Of a stretch of DNA of 27,587 nucleotides, positions 7,519-14,760 are shown in pieces. Numbering within the stretch: the first letter of the stretch is position 1; each line of letters begins with the position of its first letter. The notes below the pieces were generated by a model that worked only from the letters and a program-made list of their open reading frames with translations, made no database searches and was not told the DNA's origin. This DNA is from Verrucomicrobiota bacterium. GTDB lineage: Bacteria; Verrucomicrobiota; Verrucomicrobiia; Limisphaerales; JAHEOI01. The position numbers were made by a program, and so were the translations under genes. The stretch lies in the NCBI GenBank assembly GCA_018610125.1, contig JAHEOI010000154.1, forward strand, positions 1 to 27,587, given 5' to 3'.

Positions 7519-8379
7519 TTATTGAGATCTCGTCTTGGGTGAGACGGGAAAGGGCTCGGACAAAAACCGATGTTGATCCAAACCCGCGGAGGGGGCATGG
7601 CACTGAAGGCAGCTCTGACGCCATGGGTGGGTTGTCCGAAGTCGCGCTTTAGCCCCGTGGCAACTTAAGCAGTTCTTTCGCATCAGCGTCGTATGGGGAA
7701 TCGTGGGTGGGCCACCCGAATAGGCTTGCTTGCCTTCGAGCTGGTTGGTCCATCCGACAAAGCGATTCGTTGGCCAATTCGCAGTCATGGTGTCGCCGGC
7801 CATTGGTGGGGCATCGGTGGTTGTGGGAACATGGCATTGAGTGCAGCTTTGGTAGGTCTTGTGCGGCACCTTTTGAGCCAAGCGATCCTTGATTTCCGTG
7901 TTTTCATTATGACAGCTCAAGCATGCGGCAGAGGAGGTTTGGTTGATCGGATGTGGGATAACCGGCGGTGCGCCATCAAAGGCGCGAAGCTTTCGTCTCG
8001 CTTCAACCACCGCTTGTCTTGCTTGCGCCGAAGGCTCGACCTGTTTGAACAGGTTTGGCTTTTTCCGAGTCAGCTTCCTCAGGTCATTTTCCCAATCGGC
8101 GTTCGGTCCCCTATCGGAGGCCGCCATTTCAGAGTATGAGGGCGCGGTGGGGGGACCATTCGAGCCGCCCTTTATCATCCGCGAGTTGTCTTTCGAGGAA
8201 TCCCTCCGAGTCCCCTGCGACGGCACGACCGAATCCGATTGACGCTCCCTTATGGTGGAGCCGGTTTGCTGCAGTCCCATGAAATAGCCACTCACTGCAG
8301 CGGTAAGGATAACAGCCATCACCACATAGGTGGCCTTCTTGTGGGGGCGATATTGGTTTAACTCGTCGCTTTCCTTCAC
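7519..8379 (-). CDS. napB: NapB-type periplasmic cytochrome with four haem sites
   Basis: This is the electron-transfer subunit of periplasmic nitrate reductase. The 286-residue protein starts at GTG 8377-8379, overlapping the napA stop by GTGA, with GGAGGT upstream; this excludes the longer in-frame ATG inside napA. Residues 16-35 form a membrane anchor or signal. Four CXXCH motifs lie at 153-157 (CLSCH), 179-183 (CTQCH), 237-241 (CLSCH) and 257-261 (CLQCH). The first pair sits in a canonical NapB block: APPVIPHP (138-144), VPHK (171-174), then CHVPTTTDAPPMAGDT. The second pair repeats the layout: GGPPTIPHT (222-230), TTHP (249-252), CHAP. His 143, 173, 229 and 251 are candidate distal ligands. 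Usual NapB has two haems, so this looks like an internal duplication. Confidence 0.9.
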   Translation of the reverse strand: MKESDELNQYRPHKKATYVVMAVILTAAVSGYFMGLQQTGSTIRERQSDSVVPSQGTRRDSSKDNSRMIKGGSNGPPTAPSYSEMAASDRGPNADWENDLRKLTRKKPNLFKQVEPSAQARQAVVEARRKLRAFDGAPPVIPHPINQTSSAACLSCHNENTEIKDRLAQKVPHKTYQSCTQCHVPTTTDAPPMAGDTMTANWPTNRFVGWTNQLEGKQAYSGGPPTIPHTTLMRKNCLSCHGAKARLRTTHPWRQSCLQCHAPSAGLDQHRFLSEPFPVSPKTRSQ

Positions 8380-10811
8380 GGTCTGACCTCCGGGCCCTTG
8401 GCCATTGCAGGCGTCGAGGATCCGACTTTGCCCACTTTTGCGGCACATTTCTTATAATCCGGCTCCTTGGAGATGGGACACACCGCCCCTAATGTCACCA
8501 GGTTCACAAGGCGATGCTCGTCGAAAAAGGGCACAAAGAGAGAGCCCCGAGGAACGCGTCCCCGGCCTTCAATCCAAACCGGCGCTTCGATTTGACCCCG
8601 TCGGGTCATCAACTGAATGACCTCGCCGTTACTGAAGCCTTCTTCCGCGGCGTCGTCCGGATGCATTTCGATGTAAGCGTGCGGCATCGACCGTCGGAGC
8701 GGCGGGACACGCATGGTCATGGTACCGGTATGCCAATGCTCAAGCACCCGTCCGGTGCAAAGCCAATATCGAAACTCTTTGTCCGGCTCTTCCGCGGCCG
8801 GCTCATAAGGATTGAACCAAATGAGAGCCCGATCATCCTTGGTCACTGAATGATAGAACTGAATGCGCTTCCCTTCCTCCACGAATGGATCATCAAACCC
8901 GCTGAACCGAAAGCGGGTCTCGCGCCATCCGCCGTCGTCGGTCTCCACGACCGGCCATCTTAATCCGCGCGCCTTCACCAGTTCGTCGTATGGAGCGACG
9001 TTTTTATGCTTCATCCATGTAAATGGGCGATACTCCTCATAAAGGCGCTTGTCGACGTTGATGTCGTAGTAATGGGGCCACTGCCATATCGGCACTTCCT
9101 CTCCCTCATCGTTCTTCATGGCAAAGATAAATTGCCCGTCGCGATCCTTCATTCCAGAATGACCCAGCTCATAAAGGCGCCGGGCAATCGCAATTGTCAT
9201 CCAACAATCATCCCGCGCGTCGCCGGGCGGCTCGACCATTTTATACCATTGCTGAGTCCGCCGTTCCGAGTTCCCAAAGATTCCGTTTTTCTCGACCCAA
9301 AGCGAGGCCGGAAGCACCAGATCCGCCAGTTCGGTGCTCGCAGACGGATAGACCTCGGAAACCACCAAGAATTTGTCCTCGAGTCCCTTCTTGCCACGGA
9401 AATGCTTATGCAGGTTCGGCAGGCTTTGCCCGGGATTGGTCACTTGAACAAAGAGTGTCCGAATGTCACCGCCTTGATTGGTCGGTGTACAGAATTTTTC
9501 CCAAAGCTTGACCGTGTGATAGCCCGGTTTGGATGAAATCCGCCCCTCGGGCACATTCCACAACTTCTCACACTGGCGGCGATGATCCTCTTTGGCGACC
9601 AGCCGTCCCCCTGGAAGGGCATGTGCCAGAGTTCCCACCTCACGTGCGGTCCCGCAAGCCGAGGGCTGACCGGTCAGGCTTGTCGGCGCATCTCCCGGGC
9701 GCCCGAAATGACCGCTCAATAGATGGATCCCATGGACCAGCCGATTAATCGCAGTGCCTCGACTGTGCTGGTTCATTCCCATGCACCAGAGACTCGTAAT
9801 CCGAAGATCCCGGCGTCCGAACAGCTCACCCAACATGCGGATTTTTTCGGCCGGGACCCCGGATAACTCCTCGACATACTCGGGGGTGTACTTGGCGACG
9901 GCTTGCCGATATTCCTCAAAGGACATCGGCTTGCCGAAGAGGGAGTCCGGCTCGGTGTCCTGTCTGAAATGGCAATACCGGTCGACAAACTCACGATCGA
10001 AAGTCCCGTTCTGAATCAGCAAGTGCGCGATCCCATTGGCGATTGCCAAGTCAGTCTGGGGGCGAAACTCCAAATAATCCTGACAAAACTCGGTCGTACG
10101 CGTTCGCCGAGTCGAGATGTCAATAAGCCGGACTTTCTCACCCCGAGAGCGCCGGTCGATCACCCTGGAAAAAAGCACCGGATGCATTTCGGCCGGGTTG
10201 TTTCCCCACATGATCAAGACATCGCATTCGTCAAGATCTTGATAGCATCCCGCCGGCTCATCGACCCCATACGTTGAGACGAAGCCGGTCACCGCCGAGG
10301 CCATACAAAGGCGGGCATTCGGCTCGATGTGGTTGTTGGAAAGCCCGGCTTTCATCAATTTCTGGGCCACGTATCCCTCGGGAATGGTCCACTGCCCACT
10401 CCCGTAAAACCCGAAGGCGTCCGGGTCTTCCATAATGCGTTTGGCGATCACATCGATTGCCTTGTCCCAAGAAACCGGCTTCAGCTCCCCACCTTCCCTT
10501 AACAGCGGCTGCGTCAAACGATCCTTGCCATAAAGGATCATGCCGACATGGTACCCCTTGACGCAAAGGAGGCCATTGTTGACATCGGCCTTTTCGTCGC
10601 CTTGGATCGCGACGACACGGCCGTCTTGCACCCCGACTCGAACATGACAGCCGGTACCGCAAAATCGGCACGGCGCCTTGTGCCATTCGGGGGAATTGCC
10701 TTCTCCATTCGAGGCCTCTCCCGGCCCAGCCTCGGCAGCCCCACTCTTTCTTCGCGCCATGGCGGTCGCCGCCGCCATCGCAGAAAACTTGATAAAATCA
10801 CGACGATTCAT
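8376..10811 (-). CDS. napA: periplasmic nitrate reductase catalytic subunit NapA
   Basis: NapA reduces nitrate to nitrite in the periplasm using a bis-MGD molybdenum centre and one [4Fe-4S] cluster. The 811-residue length fits the family. The N-terminus carries a twin-arginine signal (NRRDFIKF, residues 2-9, then an Ala-rich h-region). The cluster ligands are C48, C51, C55 and C83 (CRFCGTGC ... LLCVKG). The Mo-coordinating Cys is C169 in ARLCMASAVTG. Typical MGD-binding stretches follow: MWGNNPAEMHPVLFSR (201-216), the SLTGQPSACGTAREVG segment, and SASTELADLVLPASLWVEK. It begins 11 bases after the napD stop and its own stop overlaps the napB GTG start. Everything needed for activity seems present. 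Confidence 0.98.
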   Translation of the reverse strand: MNRRDFIKFSAMAAATAMARRKSGAAEAGPGEASNGEGNSPEWHKAPCRFCGTGCHVRVGVQDGRVVAIQGDEKADVNNGLLCVKGYHVGMILYGKDRLTQPLLREGGELKPVSWDKAIDVIAKRIMEDPDAFGFYGSGQWTIPEGYVAQKLMKAGLSNNHIEPNARLCMASAVTGFVSTYGVDEPAGCYQDLDECDVLIMWGNNPAEMHPVLFSRVIDRRSRGEKVRLIDISTRRTRTTEFCQDYLEFRPQTDLAIANGIAHLLIQNGTFDREFVDRYCHFRQDTEPDSLFGKPMSFEEYRQAVAKYTPEYVEELSGVPAEKIRMLGELFGRRDLRITSLWCMGMNQHSRGTAINRLVHGIHLLSGHFGRPGDAPTSLTGQPSACGTAREVGTLAHALPGGRLVAKEDHRRQCEKLWNVPEGRISSKPGYHTVKLWEKFCTPTNQGGDIRTLFVQVTNPGQSLPNLHKHFRGKKGLEDKFLVVSEVYPSASTELADLVLPASLWVEKNGIFGNSERRTQQWYKMVEPPGDARDDCWMTIAIARRLYELGHSGMKDRDGQFIFAMKNDEGEEVPIWQWPHYYDINVDKRLYEEYRPFTWMKHKNVAPYDELVKARGLRWPVVETDDGGWRETRFRFSGFDDPFVEEGKRIQFYHSVTKDDRALIWFNPYEPAAEEPDKEFRYWLCTGRVLEHWHTGTMTMRVPPLRRSMPHAYIEMHPDDAAEEGFSNGEVIQLMTRRGQIEAPVWIEGRGRVPRGSLFVPFFDEHRLVNLVTLGAVCPISKEPDYKKCAAKVGKVGSSTPAMAKGPEVRP

Positions 10812-10822
10812 AAAAAATCCGC

Positions 10823-11140
10823 TTATCGGTTTGAAGCCGCCGTCACCTGCGGCGATCCATGCATTCCCTTGGTTTGACCATTCCCCAAAGCTCCCTGCTT
10901 GGTATCGGCATTCTCAAAGTGAACGAACACCACGTCCACATACTCGACTCCCGGGAGCAGACTGATTTCTCGAAACACGGCCTCGCCGCTCTCGTCATCC
11001 GGTCGCTCGACAACGACTGGAAGCCATCGATCCGAAAGCTGCCCCCGCTCAATCCCCGGATACGCCTCGAGGCTCTCCAAAGCGCGGTCTCGCGCACTCG
11101 GCTCTTCCGACAAGGTTATGACCAATCCACTAACCGACAT
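10823..11140 (-). CDS. napD: NapD, NapA-specific Tat chaperone
   Basis: The 105-residue protein starts at ATG 11138-11140 with AAAAGAG just before it; a longer frame to 11191 runs into the leader. It begins MSVSGLVITLSEEP and continues YPGIERGQLSDRWLPVVVERPDDES and REISLLPGVEYVDVVFVHFE, the small ferredoxin-like fold of NapD. The family binds the NapA twin-arginine signal in the cytoplasm and holds back export until the cofactor is inserted. The tail after about residue 78 (NADTKQGALGNGQTKGMHG) is longer than usual and disordered. It is the first gene of the operon, with about 96 bases from the shared promoter-type element to the start. Confidence 0.93.
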   Translation of the reverse strand: MSVSGLVITLSEEPSARDRALESLEAYPGIERGQLSDRWLPVVVERPDDESGEAVFREISLLPGVEYVDVVFVHFENADTKQGALGNGQTKGMHGSPQVTAASNR

Positions 11141-11235
11141 CTCTTTTATTTTCCGATATTCTCTTGCCATTCTCGCAACCGGCATCCACAAGGCACGCCC
11201 CGTTCCTGCTCATTATCTTCCGGTACCACCAATGA

Positions 11236-11268
11236 TTTCCGCTAAACATAAATTGGCCTGTTTTAGCC
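11236..11268 (-). promoter_or_regulatory. shared element upstream of napD (minus orientation)
   Basis: Read on the complement, this 33-base segment has the core CCAATTTATGTTTAGCG (11240-11256). It matches the plus-strand element at 11338-11370 at about 23 of 33 positions, including an upstream TAAA and a central 11-base identity CCAATTTATGT. It lies at similar distance from its gene as the partner copy. It may contain a promoter or a regulator site. It is not a recognisable FNR palindrome. Confidence 0.5.
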
Positions 11269-11337
11269 TTTTTTTGGCAACTAGCCAAACCGCCACAAGC
11301 AGGCTGGGAGTGATTGAACAGATCCAGAGCAAAATCG

Positions 11338-11370
11338 GGTTAAACTTGCCCAATTTATGTATAGTGAATG
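11338..11370 (+). promoter_or_regulatory. shared element upstream of the cytochrome/NrfCD operon
   Basis: The core CCAATTTATGTATAGTG (11350-11366) repeats the element facing napD. A TATAGT hexamer (11360-11365) could serve as a -10 box, which would place the transcript start near 11372 and rule out the ATG at 11368 as the gene start. The intergenic span 11141-11439 holds nothing else I can name, apart from a poly-T stretch at about 11269-11275. Confidence 0.5.
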
Positions 11371-11439
11371 CGCTCACTCCCTCCTTATCGTATAAGCGGC
11401 TTTGATGAGCAAAAAACCCTTACGGAAACAGGAGACACT

Positions 11440-12126
11440 TTGAAGAGGTGGAGACAAAACACGATTGGAAGGCGCATCGGTTGGCTAGGGCTCGGGCTAC
11501 TGCTTATCGGCGGTCTTTTCACGCTGGTTATCTGGTCGGGGCCCAACCGAGCCGCTCCCTCCGAGAAGAATTCATCCAGAGCGGGGCATGGGCCCAGTGA
11601 GCCCATTCAAACCTCGGATCGCCTTCCAAAGGGGGTCAATATCCGACAACCTGATGGGCCACCCAGAGTGGCTACCGGGAAAACGAATTCGCTGGGAGAG
11701 CCCGTTACGGTCCAATGCGCCACCTGCCACGCCACCACGGAGTCGAATCACGATCTTCAGGGGGTGAAAGAACTGGATGAGTTCCACCAAGGGCTCGAGT
11801 ACCAGCACGGGGCACTCCACTGCCTGAGCTGCCATAACCCCGAAGACTACAATACCCTCCGTCTGGCCAACGGCCGCTCCCTCCCATTTTCGAAAGTCAA
11901 GACCCTTTGCGCTCAATGTCACGGCACCCAGGCGCGCGACTACCGGAACGGCTCACACGGCGGCATGGTCGGTGCCTGGGATTTGAGCCAAGGCGGGCGA
12001 TACCGCAATAACTGCATCGATTGCCACGATCCGCATCATCCCGAATACCCAAAGCTGATGCCGGTCTTTGAGCCAAAGCCGCCACGCACGGCTCCAAGTC
12101 AACCCGCGAATAAAGAAAAACATTAA
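11440..12126 (+). CDS. membrane-anchored tetraheme c-type cytochrome
   Basis: Likely start is TTG 11440-11442 with GGAG five bases upstream (11431-11434), giving 228 residues; ATG 11368 is an alternative that falls in the promoter element. Residues 13-33 (IGWLGLGLLLIGGLFTLVIW) are a membrane anchor. Four haem sites follow: CATCH (93-97), CLSCH (128-132), CAQCH (157-161) and CIDCH (192-196). Several other His residues (H104, H116, H123, H173, H199, H200) could be distal ligands. It is the first gene of a three-gene set with NrfC- and NrfD-type proteins and would pass electrons from that module to a periplasmic partner, most simply NapB. It is not NapC: the NapC/NirT sequence pattern is not seen. 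A 12-codon frame (11405-11443) overlaps the TTG start. Confidence 0.88.
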   Translation: MKRWRQNTIGRRIGWLGLGLLLIGGLFTLVIWSGPNRAAPSEKNSSRAGHGPSEPIQTSDRLPKGVNIRQPDGPPRVATGKTNSLGEPVTVQCATCHATTESNHDLQGVKELDEFHQGLEYQHGALHCLSCHNPEDYNTLRLANGRSLPFSKVKTLCAQCHGTQARDYRNGSHGGMVGAWDLSQGGRYRNNCIDCHDPHHPEYPKLMPVFEPKPPRTAPSQPANKEKH

Positions 12127-12132
12127 GTAACA

Positions 12133-13065
12133 ATGAGTGACACCAATTCCGATTCCACGCCCGACCAAGGGACTTCACGGCGCACGGCCATGAAGGCCAT
12201 GGGGCTGACCCTCGGCGCGGCGGCGTTCGCCAAGGCGATTGCACCCCTTACCCAATGGACGGCCGATCTTTCCCTGGATGAGTTTCTACAAAAGCACTAC
12301 AAGGAGCTCTCCAACGACGAGCTTGCCAACGTGATCGAACGCCTCGAGGCCGAGACCAAGGAGGAGTATGGCGCGGAGGTGGAGATCAACGATTACCGTC
12401 CCGAGCCGGGCGTTCAATTCGGGTACGCCCTCAACCTCAGCATCTGTATCGGCTGCAGGAAATGCGCCGAAGCTTGCCACAAGGAAAACAACCACGACCG
12501 CGCCTCTCAAGAGTCCTATATCCGGGTACTGGAAATGGACAAGGGCTCCACCAACCTTGAAAATGGGAATGCGAATTACAAGCATCCCGTACCGAAGTCC
12601 GACAAATACTACATGCCGGTCCAATGCCAGCAGTGCGATTACCCGCCATGCGTCGATGTCTGCCCTGTTGAAGCGACATGGAAAGAGAACGACGGCATCG
12701 TTGTCGTTGATTACAACTGGTGTATCGGATGCCGATACTGCGAGGCGGCCTGCCCTTACCACGCCCGCCGTTTCAATTGGACAAAACCACAGGTGCCCAA
12801 AGACCAGATTAATCCCAATCAAGGATACCTCAGCAACCGAATCCGCCCACAAGGGGCGATGGAGAAATGCACCTTCTGCCTTCATCGGACCCGGCAAGGG
12901 CAAATGCCGGCCTGCTTGGAAGCATGCCCCACCGGCGCACGGGTGTTCGGGAACCTACTCGACCCGAATTCAACGATCCGTTGGGTCCTCGAGAATAAAC
13001 GCGTCTTTGTCCTCAAGGAGGATCTTGGAACCAAGCCGCGATTCTATTATTTCTTTGATGAATAG
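12133..13065 (+). CDS. Tat-exported four-cluster ferredoxin subunit (NrfC/DmsB type)
   Basis: The 310-residue protein starts 6 bases after the cytochrome stop. SRRTAMKAMG (15-24) followed by LTLGAAAFAKA is a twin-arginine signal. Sixteen Cys residues form four [4Fe-4S] sites: C105/108/111/115, C165/168/173/177, C197/200/203/207 and C246/249/261/265. This is the layout of NrfC, PsrB and DmsB electron-transfer subunits, which wire a membrane NrfD-type quinol oxidase to a periplasmic acceptor. An acidic helical insert (residues 50-82) precedes the first cluster. With the cytochrome before and NrfD after, the natural path is quinol, NrfD, this ferredoxin, tetraheme cytochrome, NapB. Confidence 0.93.
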   Translation: MSDTNSDSTPDQGTSRRTAMKAMGLTLGAAAFAKAIAPLTQWTADLSLDEFLQKHYKELSNDELANVIERLEAETKEEYGAEVEINDYRPEPGVQFGYALNLSICIGCRKCAEACHKENNHDRASQESYIRVLEMDKGSTNLENGNANYKHPVPKSDKYYMPVQCQQCDYPPCVDVCPVEATWKENDGIVVVDYNWCIGCRYCEAACPYHARRFNWTKPQVPKDQINPNQGYLSNRIRPQGAMEKCTFCLHRTRQGQMPACLEACPTGARVFGNLLDPNSTIRWVLENKRVFVLKEDLGTKPRFYYFFDE

Positions 13066-13221
13066 AACAACCGATTTGAAAAGGCACAACATTTATCCTT
13101 GGAATAAACTCATTTTCAAGTTCCCTTGCGACGGTCAAGTCGGGGACAACGCAGACACCAAAACGTCGGTCAATCTTATCCAATTTCACCAAACTGGGAA
13201 CCTAGCTTCACGGATCCACTC

Positions 13222-14496
13222 ATGAATGGCGACTCACAATCGACCCGGACACTCCAGACCACGCACTTCAGTGGAAACTATTTCCGATTCCTCTGGCGCT
13301 CCTTCCTTTTAGCCACCGAAGGAAGCTGGCTGTTCTATACCTGGATGACCCTTCTCACCGCCGTCGCCCTGGTCGGCTTGAATGCTTGGGCGGTACAGGT
13401 CAAGGAAGGGATGGTCCTGACGAATATGACCGATCATGTCTCCTGGGGCCTCTATATTGCGAATTTCACGTTTATGGTCGGCTTGGCCGCGGGAGCGGTG
13501 ATGATGGTCATCCCAGCCTATATTTATCACGATCGACGCATGCACGACGTGGTCATTGTCGGTGAGCTCCTGGCGATCGCGGCGATCGTCATGTGCCTCA
13601 TGTTCGTCGTGGTCGATCTTGGCCGCCCGGATCGCTTTTGGCATCTTATTCCCGGAATCGGGCGCTTCAATTTCCCACTCTCGATGCTCACCTGGGATGT
13701 CATCGTGCTAAATGGTTATCTCCTTTTAAATCTCCATATCTGCGGCTATTTGCTTTATATGCGCTTCCTTGGCAGACAGCCCAATCCCAAATGGTACATC
13801 CCGTTTGTGTTTATCTCAATCATCTGGGCCATCTCGATCCATACCGTGACCGCCTTCCTTTATTGCGGATTGGGAGGAAGGCCATTTTGGAACACCGCGT
13901 TGCTGGCACCTCGGTTCTTAACGTCGGCCTTTGTCTCAGGTCCCGCCTTCATTATCCTGGCCCTTCAAATCATTCGACGCACAACAAGCTTCCACGTTGG
14001 AGACGGGCCCATCCAAACGCTCGTGAACATCATGCGCGTCACGATCTTGATTAATCTCCTAATGATCATCTCGGAGATATTTACCGAATTCTACACGGGC
14101 GGAACGCATACTTCGTCGGCGACATACCTCTATTTCGGATTGCATGGCCATGACGCACTCGTACCTTGGATTTGGAGCTCAATCGTCGCGACAGTGCTGG
14201 CAACCTTATTCTTACTATGTCCTAAAGTGACTCAAAACCTATGGATGCTCGATATTGGGTGTGTACTCGCGCTTGTCGGAATCTGGATTGAAAAAGGAAT
14301 GGGCCTTATCATTCCCGGATTTATCCCGTCAACCCTTCATGAGCTGGTCGAGTATGCGCCAAGCCTACTTGAGTGGAAAATCACCGCCGGCATTTGGGCG
14401 GCCGGATTGATGGTCTATACGATCTCTCTCAAGATCGCCATCCCCATTTTTACGGGGGAAACGAACCTGCTGCGACAAAACTCGAAATCGGCATGA
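13222..14496 (+). CDS. NrfD/PsrC-type membrane quinol dehydrogenase subunit
   Basis: The 424-residue protein (ATG 13222) has about nine to ten hydrophobic segments, beginning with GSWLFYTWMTLLTAVALVGL and including ITAGIWAAGLMVYTISLKIAI near the end. It belongs to the NrfD/PsrC/HmeB family, which exchanges electrons between membrane quinone and a ferredoxin subunit. Family features visible are YIANFTFMVGLAAGAVMM in an early helix and VVVDLGRPDRFWHL in the next loop. The frame stays open back to a TTG at 13126, but that stretch reads poorly, and the gap of 156 bases after the ferredoxin gene is filled by no other gene. A hairpin with a T-run follows at 14593-14616. Confidence 0.93.
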   Translation: MNGDSQSTRTLQTTHFSGNYFRFLWRSFLLATEGSWLFYTWMTLLTAVALVGLNAWAVQVKEGMVLTNMTDHVSWGLYIANFTFMVGLAAGAVMMVIPAYIYHDRRMHDVVIVGELLAIAAIVMCLMFVVVDLGRPDRFWHLIPGIGRFNFPLSMLTWDVIVLNGYLLLNLHICGYLLYMRFLGRQPNPKWYIPFVFISIIWAISIHTVTAFLYCGLGGRPFWNTALLAPRFLTSAFVSGPAFIILALQIIRRTTSFHVGDGPIQTLVNIMRVTILINLLMIISEIFTEFYTGGTHTSSATYLYFGLHGHDALVPWIWSSIVATVLATLFLLCPKVTQNLWMLDIGCVLALVGIWIEKGMGLIIPGFIPSTLHELVEYAPSLLEWKITAGIWAAGLMVYTISLKIAIPIFTGETNLLRQNSKSA

Positions 14497-14557
14497 TGAT
14501 ACACAGAAACACAAGGAGAGCTACTCGATGTCACTCTACACCCGGAGGTACGCTTAA

Positions 14558-14710
14558 ATGGGAGGCGAAACCAAAGAAATTACCGAAGGTGGAACCCGCG
14601 AAATGCGGGGTTTTTTGAACAGAAGAGGGGCGCAGGGACACAGCAGAAAAAAACGCCAATCGTTGTTTTTCACCTTCACGATCTTTCTCATTGTTCTCTC
14701 CGAAGTTTGA
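14558..14710 (+). CDS. possible 50-aa small membrane protein
   Basis: ATG 14558-14560 is preceded by CGGAGG at a good distance. The frame encodes a polar, basic N-terminal half (MGGETKEITEGGTREMRGF) and ends with a hydrophobic stretch (LFFTFTIFLIVLSEV) and TGA at 14708-14710. The terminator hairpin at 14593-14616 lies inside it, which argues against expression unless read-through occurs. Small single-span proteins are common beside respiratory complexes, so I list it, but chance is a fair alternative. Confidence 0.3.
   Translation: MGGETKEITEGGTREMRGFLNRRGAQGHSRKKRQSLFFTFTIFLIVLSEV
14593..14616 (+). terminator. rho-independent terminator of the cytochrome/NrfCD operon
   Basis: CCCGC (14595-14599), loop GAAAT, GCGGG (14605-14609), then G and six T (14611-14616). 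Flanking AA pairs with TT extend the stem. It lies 97 bases after the nrfD-type stop, on the plus strand. Confidence 0.7.
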
Positions 14711-14760
14711 TCCGGATCAACGCCAAATCTTTAGAAATCACTTTAAGCTCCTATCTTGTT

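Noticed and set aside
11141..11439. FNR-type TTGAT-N4-ATCAA site expected for a nitrate operon
   Set aside because: I found no convincing palindrome; only the shared 33-nt element stands out.
13126..13221. Longer NrfD-type protein starting at TTG 13126
   Set aside because: The extra residues read as non-coding and precede a normal first membrane segment; ATG 13222 is the simpler start.
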